From Dehalococcoidia bacterium (GTDB lineage Bacteria; Chloroflexota; Dehalococcoidia; SHYB01; SHYL01): a DNA stretch of 35,914 bases. Made by a program: the position numbers and the translations under genes. Location: assembly GCA_009692825.1 (NCBI GenBank), contig SHYL01000008.1, forward strand, positions 1-35,914. The letters run 5' to 3'. Under the pieces are notes generated by a model. The model was not told the origin of the DNA. It saw nothing but the letters and a program-made list of their open reading frames with translations, and ran no database searches. This document shows positions 8,404-16,349 of this stretch, in pieces; within the stretch, counting starts at the first letter, position 1, and every line of letters begins with the position of its first letter.

Positions 8404-9891
8404 TTAGATTTTCTGTTTATCGGCGTCAGCCCGCCATCTGAGGACAGGCTGCCTGGCAGCGCGCGCTTCGTCGAGGCGTGTCATCGGTGCCGAATACGGC
8501 GCATTTCTGACGAGTTCTGGCTGCTCCTCGACCTCTCTGGCGATGCTAAGCATAGCATCTATAAAAGCGTCCAATCCCTCACGTCCTTCGCTTTCAGTAG
8601 GCTCTATCATAAGCGCTTCTTCAACTATCAGTGGGAAGTACATGGTGGGCGGATGAAATCCGTAATCGATAAGGCGTTTCGCTACGTCTAGCGCTCGCAC
8701 GTTGTGTTCTTTCTGGCGTTTCGCAGAGAAGATGACTTCGTGCATGCAGAGGCGCTGGTAAGGCAAGAGGTAATCGCCCTTCAACTTCGCGAGCACATAA
8801 TTAGCATTGATGACCGCATTTTCGCTGATGGATTTTAGCCCTTCGGCGCCCAGAATGCGGATATATGCGTAGGCTCTTACCAGCATCCCAAAGTTGCCGT
8901 TGAAAGCGGCGATTTTCCCTATCGATTTAGCCGGCCTGTGAAACTTATAAGTATTGTTGGCAATCTTTACGACAACCGCATCAGGCAAATAATCCCTGAG
9001 AGTTTCACTCACGCATACCGGACCTGAGCCTGGGCCGCCTCCGCCGTGCGGTGTGCTGAACGTCTTGTGTAGGTTCAGATGGACTACGTCGAATCCGAGC
9101 GCTCCCGGCTTCACCTGCCCCAGCAGTGCGTTCATGTTGGCGCCGTCGCCGTAAACAAGGCCGCCAGCTTCGTGTACAGCTTTGCAAATCTCGACGATAT
9201 GTCTTTCGAATAGTCCCAGCGTACTTGGGAGGGTAATCATCAGGCCCACCACATCGGTGCCTAGCTCCTTGTGCAGAGCATCCATGTCTACGTTGCCGTC
9301 ATTGTCCGTGGCAACACTTGTCACTGTAAACCCGAGCATTGCCGCTGTCGCCGGGTTTGTCCCGTGCGCAGAGTCAGGTATAAGCACACGCTTGCGCTGT
9401 ATCTGGCCGTGTTCCAGGTGGTACGCTCTGAACATTTGTAGTCCCGTGAATTCCCCGTGCGCTCCCGCGAGCGGAGCTAAGCTTACGGCTGACGTGCCTG
9501 TTATTTCAGCGAGGTAGGTCTGCAGATTGTGCATCAGCTGTAGCGCTCCCTGAGCGGTTTCATCAGGTTGGATAGGGTGTACATTAGCAAAACCCGGGAG
9601 ACGTACTGCGTCTTCATGAAGCTTTGGGTTGTACTTCATCGTGCAGCTGCCCAGTGGATAGATTCCGCTGTCAACGCCGTAGTTAAGCGTGCTGAGATGA
9701 GTGAAATATCGGATCAGCTGAGGTTCGCTAACCTCTGGGAAGTGCAGGTCATCGCGTAGGAGCTCTGCTGGAGGCATATCCGAAAGTGGCACATCCATCG
9801 ACGGCGTTGTAGAGGCGCGCCTGCCGGCTACGCTCACGTCCATAAGGAGCGTACGTTGTTTCTCCAGGAGCTTGGGGTTATTTATCAGCAA
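8404..9891 (-). CDS. gcvPB: Glycine dehydrogenase (decarboxylating) subunit 2
   Basis: This is the C-terminal half of the P protein of glycine cleavage, a separate subunit as in many Gram-positive and thermophilic bacteria. The PLP lysine is K276 in LNLHKTFSTPHGGGGPG. PLGSCTMKYNPK near residue 80, DSAHGTNPA and GDGANMNA are family motifs. With GcvPA it decarboxylates glycine and passes the aminomethyl group to lipoyl-GcvH. The 495 residues are normal. The start is TTG 9891, overlapping the end of gcvPA by 14 bases; Met17 is an alternative. Twelve bases separate its stop from the proposed ATT start of the CitE-like gene, in the same frame. Confidence 0.95.
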   Translation of the reverse strand: MLINNPKLLEKQRTLLMDVSVAGRRASTTPSMDVPLSDMPPAELLRDDLHFPEVSEPQLIRYFTHLSTLNYGVDSGIYPLGSCTMKYNPKLHEDAVRLPGFANVHPIQPDETAQGALQLMHNLQTYLAEITGTSAVSLAPLAGAHGEFTGLQMFRAYHLEHGQIQRKRVLIPDSAHGTNPATAAMLGFTVTSVATDNDGNVDMDALHKELGTDVVGLMITLPSTLGLFERHIVEICKAVHEAGGLVYGDGANMNALLGQVKPGALGFDVVHLNLHKTFSTPHGGGGPGSGPVCVSETLRDYLPDAVVVKIANNTYKFHRPAKSIGKIAAFNGNFGMLVRAYAYIRILGAEGLKSISENAVINANYVLAKLKGDYLLPYQRLCMHEVIFSAKRQKEHNVRALDVAKRLIDYGFHPPTMYFPLIVEEALMIEPTESEGREGLDAFIDAMLSIAREVEEQPELVRNAPYSAPMTRLDEARAARQPVLRWRADADKQKI

Positions 9892-11191
9892 AGCCCGCCA
9901 GTTCCTTTACCAGCTTGTCAATTTCGACTCTGGTGTTGACCTCAGTTACGCAGAAAAGCATGCCGTTCGGTATCTTTGCGCTCACGTCCAGCCCGCCGAT
10001 GATCGATTTACTGAGCAGATACTTATTTATTTCGGCAGGCGCAGAGGGGCAGGTCACGGTAAACTCCCTAAAGAATGGTGAGCTTGATGTTAAGCGAAAG
10101 CCTTTTAGCTGTGAAATCTGTTTGGCCGCATATTGCGCCTTGTGATAGCAGAGGGTCGCTATTTCCTGCATACCGCGTTTCCCCAGAGCGGCCATGTATA
10201 CCGTAGTAGCAAGCGCCACCAGCGATTCAGTCGTGCATATGTTTGATGTGGCGCGTTCACGTCGAATGTGCTGCTCTCTCGTCTGCAGAGTAAGTACGTA
10301 GCCTGTCCTACCCTGGCTGTCTACCGTCTGACCAACGATGCGGCCTGGCATCTGGCGCAGGTGCTTCGATTTGCATGCGAAGAGGCCCACATACGGTCCG
10401 CCAAAGCTCTGGGCAACGCCGAGGCTCTGGCCTTCTGCTGTAACTACGTCTGCGCCGTACTCGCCGGGCGGTTTCAACATGCCTAACGATATGGGGTCAA
10501 CGGTAACAACTTTAAGTGCGCCGACCGCATCCGCTTCAGCGGCATGTGCTTTCATGTCTTCCATGAAGCCGTAGAAGTTGGGCTGCTGGACTATCAGACA
10601 TGCGGTAGTTTGTTTAAGGCTCAGGTTTTTAGAGGAGGATATATCTATCGCAACTCCCTGGGGGAGGAGATAGGGCTTGAGTACTTCGATATAGGTTGGT
10701 GAGACGGTATCGAGCACGGTTACGGACATGCGCCCGGTTATGCGGCACGCCATGAGTGCAGCTTCGGCTAGAGCGGAAGCTCCGTCGTACATGCCTGCGT
10801 TGGCTACTTCCATGCCCATAAGCTCGCTGACCATCGATTGGAATTCGTATATGGTTTGCAGGGTACCCTGGCTTATCTCAGGCTGGTATGGCGTATAGGC
10901 CGTGTAAAACTCGCTGCGGCCAGTTATGTGTCCAACAACGCTCGGTACGTAATGGCGATATGAGCCTGCGCCCAGGAAGCTGGCCCAGCCCTGAGGATCG
11001 ATATTCTTGCCAGCCAGCATTTCAAGCTCGCGTTTAAGCTCAAGCTCGGAGACCGGAGGCGGCAAATTCAAGGTTGGATTTCTGAACTCGTGCGGTATGT
11101 CATTGAAGAGGTCGGCCGATGAGGAAACACCGATCGCTTTGAGCATGACCTGTCGGTCTTCTTCAGTGTTGGTGATGTAAGGGAAAGCCAT
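9878..11191 (-). CDS. gcvPA: Glycine dehydrogenase (decarboxylating) subunit 1
   Basis: This 437-residue protein is the N-terminal half of the P protein. The opening with MAFPYITNTEEDRQVML, the FLGAGSYRHYVPSVV segment, YTPYQPEISQGTLQ and SFGGPYVGLFA are hallmarks of GcvPA. It forms the heterotetrameric decarboxylase with GcvPB and contributes to the active site without carrying the PLP lysine. Its ATG directly follows the gcvH stop (TAG-ATG, no spacer), and its 3' end overlaps gcvPB by 14 bases, indicating tight translational coupling. Confidence 0.95.
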   Translation of the reverse strand: MAFPYITNTEEDRQVMLKAIGVSSSADLFNDIPHEFRNPTLNLPPPVSELELKRELEMLAGKNIDPQGWASFLGAGSYRHYVPSVVGHITGRSEFYTAYTPYQPEISQGTLQTIYEFQSMVSELMGMEVANAGMYDGASALAEAALMACRITGRMSVTVLDTVSPTYIEVLKPYLLPQGVAIDISSSKNLSLKQTTACLIVQQPNFYGFMEDMKAHAAEADAVGALKVVTVDPISLGMLKPPGEYGADVVTAEGQSLGVAQSFGGPYVGLFACKSKHLRQMPGRIVGQTVDSQGRTGYVLTLQTREQHIRRERATSNICTTESLVALATTVYMAALGKRGMQEIATLCYHKAQYAAKQISQLKGFRLTSSSPFFREFTVTCPSAPAEINKYLLSKSIIGGLDVSAKIPNGMLFCVTEVNTRVEIDKLVKELAGFADK

Positions 11192-11596
11192 CTATTTGCC
11201 GGTCAGACCGTCGTATTCCTGCGCTGATAGCAAGCTGGCTACCTCGGAAGAATCTTTCACCTTAACTTTTAGGAGCCATCCGTTTGAGAACGGCTCTTTA
11301 TTTACCAGTTCAGGCTGCTCGATTGCATGCTTGTTTGTATCTACTACTTCGCAGGAAACAGGCGTAAACAGGTCAGACACAGATTTTACAGATTCCACTT
11401 CGCCAAACTTTTCAAATTGCTTGAGAGTTTTACCCGCTTTAGGCACGTCCAGGAAGACTATGTCTCCAAGCTGGGATTGAGCGAAGTCAGTTATGCCTAT
11501 GAAAGCAGTGCCGTCAGGTTCAATCCTTATCCATTCGTGGTCCTTGGTATATTTAAGATTCCGGGGGTTTGGGATTTGTTTATCTTTATCTGACAT
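11192..11596 (-). CDS. gcvH: Glycine cleavage system H protein
   Basis: This 134-residue lipoyl carrier shuttles the aminomethyl intermediate between the P and T proteins and is reoxidised by the L protein. The lipoylated residue is K71 in FGEVESVKSVSDLF, the classic H-protein motif. KYTKDHEWIRIE near the N-terminus and GITDFAQSQLGDIVFLDVP are also typical. It lies between gcvT (3-base gap) and gcvPA (no gap). No lipoyl ligase or L-protein gene is in the window. Confidence 0.96.
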   Translation of the reverse strand: MSDKDKQIPNPRNLKYTKDHEWIRIEPDGTAFIGITDFAQSQLGDIVFLDVPKAGKTLKQFEKFGEVESVKSVSDLFTPVSCEVVDTNKHAIEQPELVNKEPFSNGWLLKVKVKDSSEVASLLSAQEYDGLTGK

Positions 11597-11599
11597 TGG

Positions 11600-12709
11600 T
11601 TATTTCTTAGCCCGGCGGTAAAAAGGTAATTGCGTTACCTCTATGGCTGCCGATTTTCCCCTGATATCCACTTCAAGTCGTGTGCCCGGCGCAGAAAGAG
11701 CGATCGGTACGTAGCCCATTCCTATATTCATATCTAGTGTTGGGGTGTAGCTTCCGCTGCTTACTGTACCTACTATTTGACGCTGATAGATTATATTAAA
11801 TCCGTGCCGGGATACAGGGCCTTTTTTCAGCATCTTGAAGCCGATTAATTTTCTCTTGATGCCTTCCGTGTTTATTTTTACCAAGGATGGTTTTCCAATA
11901 AAATCGGGCTTGTCCAGGCTGACGTAATGACTGAGGCCAGCCTCTAATGGGTTGGTTGTGAGGTCTATATCGTTGCCATATAGAGGCATGCCAGCCTCCA
12001 GCCTTAGCGTGTCCCGGGCGCCCAGGCCGCATGGCGCAGCGCCCATTGAAATCAGCGTTTCCCAGAGGGCAGGGCCTTGCGAGGCCGGGCAAATTATTTC
12101 ACCGCCATCTTCGCCCGTGTAGCCGGTCCTTGCTGCCAGCGATTCGTCTCCGCCGATGGTTGTTCCCATGCAGGCGTACTGCTTAAGGGCTGAGACGCCC
12201 GGTGTGATTCTTTCCATCATTCCGACGGCGTTCGGACCCTGGCACGCTATCATCACGGAGTCATTTGTGAAATCTACGAGTGACAGGTTCTTAAATTTTG
12301 TCTGGTGTTCTTTGAGGTGTGCGGCAACTCTGGGTTTGCTTCCGGCGTTACATACAAGTAAGAGACGTTCGTCCGCTATTCGGTAGGTGATCGTATCGTC
12401 GATGATACTGCCATCACCGTTGCAAACAAAAGAGTACTTCGCCCTGCCCATCGCGACCTGGGTAATGTCAGCCGTAATGATATGTTGCACGAAAGCCATC
12501 GCGTCCTTGCCAAGCAGCCACAATCGCCCCATGTGCGAAACATCGAATATGCCTGCAGATGAACGTACAGCTTTATGCTCTGCGATGATGCCGGCGTATT
12601 GCACGGGCATCTCCCAGCCTGCGAACGGGAATATGCGCGCGCCAAGTTTGACATGATTATCGTAGAGGGGAGTTTTCCTCAGGCTCCCTGTGCCGGGCGA
12701 ATCGGACAT
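11600..12709 (-). CDS. gcvT: Glycine cleavage system T protein (aminomethyltransferase)
   Basis: This 369-residue T protein transfers the methylene group from aminomethyl-GcvH to tetrahydrofolate, releasing ammonia. Motifs include RKTPLYDNHVKLGARIFPFAGW near the start (split here as RKTPLYDNHVK and FPFAGWEMPVQY), FDVSHMGR, GSIIDDTITYR with its catalytic-region Asp pair, YTGEDGGE, and LGARDTLRLEAGMPLYGND. The open frame runs back to 12757, inside the crotonase gene, but the ATG at 12709 begins the conserved protein and lies four bases after the crotonase stop, so it is the chosen start. It is second in the operon. Confidence 0.95.
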   Translation of the reverse strand: MSDSPGTGSLRKTPLYDNHVKLGARIFPFAGWEMPVQYAGIIAEHKAVRSSAGIFDVSHMGRLWLLGKDAMAFVQHIITADITQVAMGRAKYSFVCNGDGSIIDDTITYRIADERLLLVCNAGSKPRVAAHLKEHQTKFKNLSLVDFTNDSVMIACQGPNAVGMMERITPGVSALKQYACMGTTIGGDESLAARTGYTGEDGGEIICPASQGPALWETLISMGAAPCGLGARDTLRLEAGMPLYGNDIDLTTNPLEAGLSHYVSLDKPDFIGKPSLVKINTEGIKRKLIGFKMLKKGPVSRHGFNIIYQRQIVGTVSSGSYTPTLDMNIGMGYVPIALSAPGTRLEVDIRGKSAAIEVTQLPFYRRAKK

Positions 12710-12713
12710 GGGC

Positions 12714-13439
12714 TCAGTTACCTTTGAAATTTGGCTTGCGTTTTTCCCGCATCGCATTCAGCGCTTCCTGTGCGTCTGATGTGCCAAGCAGCGCAGAATT
12801 CAGCTGGCGCTCCAATGCGAGTCCGTCAGCCAGGGTTCCTCCGCGTTGTGCAGCCTCTTTTACCGCCTGAATCGCCAGCGGCGCCATGCTTGCGATCTGC
12901 TCCGCAATCTCGAGTGCTCTCGATTTTAACGATTGCTGAGGAATGGCTTCACTTATCAAGCCAAGCTTCAAAGCCTCGCTTGCCGTGATTCTCCGAGACG
13001 TAAGCATAAGTTCGATTGCATGGGTAACGCCTATAGCTCGTGTGAGCCGCTGGATCAATCCGCCTGCGGGAAGTATGCCGCCTCTCGGTCCCTCAGAAGC
13101 AAAGGTAGCGTTTTCAGAAGCGAGGCGTATATCGCATAAAAGCGCGAGCGCGAGTCCGCCGGCAAAACAATATCCGTTTACTGCCGCGATCATGGGCTTC
13201 CAGAAATCGGTCATATAGAAAGGTGAGTCTTCAGGGTTAGAGGTTACGTCCGCCCCTGTGCAAAAAGCTTCTGTGCCAGAGCTGCTGATAATAGCTACTC
13301 GAAGAGAATTATCGTTTCGGACTGTCTTGAGAGCTTCGCCCAACTCTTTGATGCCTTCAGAATCTAGCGAGTTCATGGCATCAGGACGGTCTATCGTAAT
13401 TAGGGCTATATTGCCCTGTTTTTTAAGACTAATCTGCAT
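12714..13439 (-). CDS. Crotonase-fold (enoyl-CoA hydratase/isomerase-like) protein lacking both hydratase glutamates
   Basis: This 241-residue crotonase-superfamily protein has both oxyanion-hole segments (AFCTGADV and NGYCFAGGLAL) and the C-terminal trimerisation helices. Aligned by hand to rat mitochondrial enoyl-CoA hydratase, Glu144 (GGGCEL) is Ala in AGGLAL, and Glu164 (GQPEI) is Gly in ASEGP, with a Glu one position earlier. Classical hydration is therefore doubtful; isomerase, hydrolase or another CoA-thioester reaction is possible. It is the first gene of the gcv run, close behind an extended -10 promoter, and four bases ahead of gcvT. Confidence 0.85.
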   Translation of the reverse strand: MQISLKKQGNIALITIDRPDAMNSLDSEGIKELGEALKTVRNDNSLRVAIISSSGTEAFCTGADVTSNPEDSPFYMTDFWKPMIAAVNGYCFAGGLALALLCDIRLASENATFASEGPRGGILPAGGLIQRLTRAIGVTHAIELMLTSRRITASEALKLGLISEAIPQQSLKSRALEIAEQIASMAPLAIQAVKEAAQRGGTLADGLALERQLNSALLGTSDAQEALNAMREKRKPNFKGN

Positions 13440-13474
13440 ATAAAAACCAGCATAAACGTTAGCTTTGCGGGTTG

Positions 13475-13483
13475 ATTATAGCA
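13475..13483 (-). promoter_or_regulatory. Extended -10 promoter of the gcv operon
   Basis: The minus strand reads TGCTATAAT, an extended -10 element with a perfect hexamer, about 36 bases upstream of the crotonase ATG. There is no good -35 box, as expected for extended -10 promoters. The next minus-strand gene upstream ends at 13514, so this is the natural start of the eight-gene transcript. The leader is too short for a glycine riboswitch. Confidence 0.6.
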
Positions 13484-13513
13484 GTGGGGGAATTGAGTGC
13501 AGAGTCGCGAAAA

Positions 13514-15274
13514 TTAGGCCTTCACAGCTTTTTTCGACAGTCCAACTTCAGCTAATGATTCTTCCATAGCTTTAAGGAACTGATCAATGTGGGCGAAGGT
13601 CATCGCGGTGCTTACGCACCCCTGGCCGTGGGCCATGAGATGGAAACCTCTATTCAGAAGCGCCATGTTGAGCCTGTGTACTGATTCGAAATCAGAAGTC
13701 GCGGCTGAATGTCCGTCGACTACGTTCGCATCTGTAAGGTGGTATGCGAAGAGGTGTCCTACGCCCGTAACCTTCATCTTAACCTTGAGGTTATCTGCCA
13801 GGCGCTTTAATCCTGTACGCAACTGATCGCCTAGGCCGTTCAAAAGGACATACTTATCAGGTGTAAGTGCTTCCAGGTGAGCGATGCCTGCCGCCATAGA
13901 AATAGGATGGCCGCTGTAAGAACTGGAATGTGGCACAGAAGGCCCGCCATTCATGGAACTGACCATTGACATAACATCGGCACGTCCGCCAAAGACACCT
14001 ATAGGCATTCCACCGCCGACTGCTTTGCCAAGCACTGTGAGGTCTGGCGTTACGTTATATAGCCCCTGCGCTCCACCTTTAGAGAGTGTGAAGGTTACAG
14101 TCTCATCAAATATCAACAGGATGCCAAAGCGTTTGGTGATTTCACGTAAGCCTTGAAGGAATCCCTCAACCGGTGGAATACAGCCGCCCGATGCTATTAC
14201 GGGCTCTAGGATTACAGCTGCAAGGACATCTTTGTTGGCGCGTATCTTGTTTTCGCACGCCTTCAGGTCATTGAATGGCAGTACTCGCGTATCTTCTGAA
14301 GCCCCCTTCAGCAGGCCTTTGCTTTGCATAGGGTTACCCGCTTTAGTGATAAAGGTTCCAGCTAAAACCGCATCGCTGCTTCCGTGGTAACCGCCCTCCA
14401 TCTTTGCTATTTTCGGGCGACGGGTGAATGCCCTGGCTACTCGTACGGCAAACATCGCGGCTTCAGTGCCGGACGCTGTAAACCGCATGCGTTCGATCGA
14501 AGGCATTCTCGCGTTTATGTTTCTGGCGAGTTGCACCTCAAGCTCAGTAGGTTCAGAGAAGTGCATGCCGTTCTGCACCTGTCGAATGACAGCCTGCCTT
14601 ACCCTCGGATGGTTGTGACCCATAGGAAGAGAAAATCCGGCATTTACGAAATCAAGTAATCGCCTGCCATCGATATCCCACAGGTAGCATTCCTCGCCGC
14701 GCTGTATGTATGGGGGGAATGGATCGAGATGGCCTATGCCGTTAACACCGTCCGGTATGTATTTAATAGCCTGGTCAAACGCTTGTTTTGAGCGATGTGA
14801 GCGTTCACGATACTTTTGAATAACGGAATCTTCAGGCGGCAAGGCAATTGGTTTTGAGATAGGCTTTAGAAGTACTTTGAACGCCAAGTTTGAAGATCTC
14901 GCCAGGGACATCTGCTCGGTGATTGGCCTTGTCATGGCCGGTGGCTTTATCAATATAGGAATAGGAGCCGTAAATTTACTGGCGGAGATGGTTGAGATAG
15001 GTTTGTTACGGGCAAAAGCTGGAATCACTTTTAATGCCGGGGCTGACTTTTTAACAGGGACTGATTTGCTGGGCATTTGGAGGCTTTTCTTAGAGGCTGT
15101 TATTGATGATTTAACTGATTTTCTGGCAACGATTTTACGCACAGGCGCCCTAGTCTTAATAGCAGAAGCGCCGATTCTCTTTAATGCGTTTGAAGAGAGG
15201 TTCTTTTTCGTTGTACGCATTTCATTACCATCGAGCGAAACTTTCGTCAGTGATGAGTAATTATAGCATCCCAA
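13514..15274 (-). CDS. HemL-like class III aminotransferase with long basic N-terminal extension
   Basis: Residues from about 150 onward form a class III PLP aminotransferase most like glutamate-1-semialdehyde 2,1-aminomutase. PDGVNG opens the domain, ASGTEAAMFAVR and GGYHGSSDA shape the cofactor pocket, FDETVT replaces the usual FDEV, and K417 in LGKAVGGGMPIG is the Schiff-base lysine. HemL makes 5-aminolevulinate for tetrapyrroles, but relatives act on other substrates, so the name is cautious. The first roughly 120 residues are Lys/Arg/Ser/Ala/Pro-rich: between Met19 and the Glu of PITEQ there is no acidic residue. Starts at Met1 (15274) or Met19 (15220) are possible; neither has a clear ribosome site. 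Domain order and the single open frame argue for a true extension. Confidence 0.82.
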   Translation of the reverse strand: MGCYNYSSLTKVSLDGNEMRTTKKNLSSNALKRIGASAIKTRAPVRKIVARKSVKSSITASKKSLQMPSKSVPVKKSAPALKVIPAFARNKPISTISASKFTAPIPILIKPPAMTRPITEQMSLARSSNLAFKVLLKPISKPIALPPEDSVIQKYRERSHRSKQAFDQAIKYIPDGVNGIGHLDPFPPYIQRGEECYLWDIDGRRLLDFVNAGFSLPMGHNHPRVRQAVIRQVQNGMHFSEPTELEVQLARNINARMPSIERMRFTASGTEAAMFAVRVARAFTRRPKIAKMEGGYHGSSDAVLAGTFITKAGNPMQSKGLLKGASEDTRVLPFNDLKACENKIRANKDVLAAVILEPVIASGGCIPPVEGFLQGLREITKRFGILLIFDETVTFTLSKGGAQGLYNVTPDLTVLGKAVGGGMPIGVFGGRADVMSMVSSMNGGPSVPHSSSYSGHPISMAAGIAHLEALTPDKYVLLNGLGDQLRTGLKRLADNLKVKMKVTGVGHLFAYHLTDANVVDGHSAATSDFESVHRLNMALLNRGFHLMAHGQGCVSTAMTFAHIDQFLKAMEESLAEVGLSKKAVKA

Positions 15275-15337
15275 GCTATGTCAGTTAACATAAATCTTAT
15301 CTTCACATAACGACTAGGTTTGGGTGGACATGCTTGG

Positions 15338-15924
15338 CTATGCTGAAGTGGCTGGAAGAGGTTTCATCGGCTGTATTCGGGCCTTCAATAATGATATGGC
15401 TACGCCAGACATTGCGACGATTGCTCTAATAATGGATTCGTAGAAAATTATCGCAAGAACCAAAGTAACAAGCGTTGCCGCGCCTACAGTCCATCCAACA
15501 TTTCTCGTAGCCACTAGAATCACTATTCCAATCGGTGTGCATATCAGGCAAGGCACAAGCAGGATTGCGTATGTCATACCAATTCCTGTAGCAAGTCTTA
15601 TGCCTCCTCTGAATATGTTCCAAAATGGATAGCAGTGTCCAGGGTGGCGGCGACTCCGATCAGCGTTCACGACCATACCGGTAGGTCCAGTAAACGCGCG
15701 ATTACGATTGGAGTGAGGCCTTTGGCCGCGTCAGAAATACCTGTGGCTATGCCGGCTTTTTTGCCTATTTTTCTGAAAACATTGGCTGCGCCAAGGTTTG
15801 AGTTTCCGGTTTTCCTGGGATCAACTCTCCCAAAAAGCCTGCAGTTGATAAGTGCGAATGGGATAGTCCCCAAGAGGTATGCGGCAGCAGTGAGTATGAC
15901 AATATAGGTTTGGTTCGAGTTCAT
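15338..15924 (-). pseudogene. plsY: Disrupted glycerol-3-phosphate acyltransferase (plsY) copy
   Basis: Two overlapping frames together resemble PlsY, the membrane enzyme that acylates glycerol-3-phosphate from acyl-phosphate. The first piece (15924-15667) has YLLGTIPFALI, GNSNLGAANVFRKIGKKAG and ARLLDLPVW, then hits TGA after VWS. The same frame continues past the stop as TLIGVAATL, which fits PlsY, but the following GHCYPFWNIFRGG lies in another frame, inside the second open stretch (15676-15338). So both a stop and a frameshift break the gene. The GGK of the second motif also reads GGI. The C-terminal piece keeps hydrophobic segments. Either a decayed gene or sequencing errors; decay is favoured by the changed motif. 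Confidence 0.65.
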
Positions 15925-16006
15925 AGGCGGGGATTACATCCGAAATGTACGCGATATTTACGTTCAGGCCTTGCTTATTCTTTGAATAAAAGTTAAATTT
16001 GATGCA

Positions 16007-16270
16007 ATGGATGGCACACACATGAACGCATCATCAGGCCAAAATCTTCAAGACACAGACACGGGTCCCAGCCGCATAGAGTTGGGCGAATATTTCCTTA
16101 ACCGGCTCAGAAACATGATTTCTGCCCGTAATCAGATTCACGGCCAAACAAAGGTTGAGCCTTGGAAGGTAAAGGCGCTTGACCGCGCTATATACAGCAC
16201 TATCCTGGACTGCGAAGTGCAGGATGTTAAAGAGGAAGCTAAGCTGATACTAAAAGGTAAAAGCTCTTAA
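16007..16270 (+). CDS. Small protein of unknown function
   Basis: This 87-residue soluble, charged protein is not recognised. After a polar N-terminus (Asn, Gln, Thr, Asp), residues from about 24 look alpha-helical: ELGEYFLNRLRNMISARNQ, then WKVKALDRAIYSTILDC and VKEEAKLILKG. No signal peptide, membrane segment or cysteine motif is seen. Met6 (16022) is an alternative start; neither has a convincing ribosome site. It lies alone between the broken plsY (divergent) and glgC (79 bases downstream, same strand). It could be a true small gene, but coding support is only moderate. Confidence 0.5.
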   Translation: MDGTHMNASSGQNLQDTDTGPSRIELGEYFLNRLRNMISARNQIHGQTKVEPWKVKALDRAIYSTILDCEVQDVKEEAKLILKGKSS

Positions 16271-16303
16271 ATCACCCCGTTTACAACTTCCAAGGCTTTA
16301 TAC

Positions 16304-16332
16304 TTAACCCAAACAGGTCGAACCGCTACTAT
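16304..16332 (+). promoter_or_regulatory. Possible promoter of the glg cluster
   Basis: TTAACC (16304-16309) and TACTAT (16327-16332) are 17 bases apart, 17 bases upstream of the glgC ATG. Both deviate from sigma-70 consensus; the spacing and position are the main support. Confidence 0.3.
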
Positions 16333-16349
16333 AGGCATCGGGGGCCTCC

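Noticed and set aside
13440-13513. Glycine riboswitch ahead of the gcv operon
   Set aside because: The gap is only 74 bases, holds an extended -10 promoter close to the first start, and shows no paired aptamer pattern.
15600-15720. Programmed frameshift in plsY
   Set aside because: No slippery heptamer or downstream pseudoknot-like structure is visible at the junction, and an in-frame stop is also present, so decay or sequencing error is simpler.
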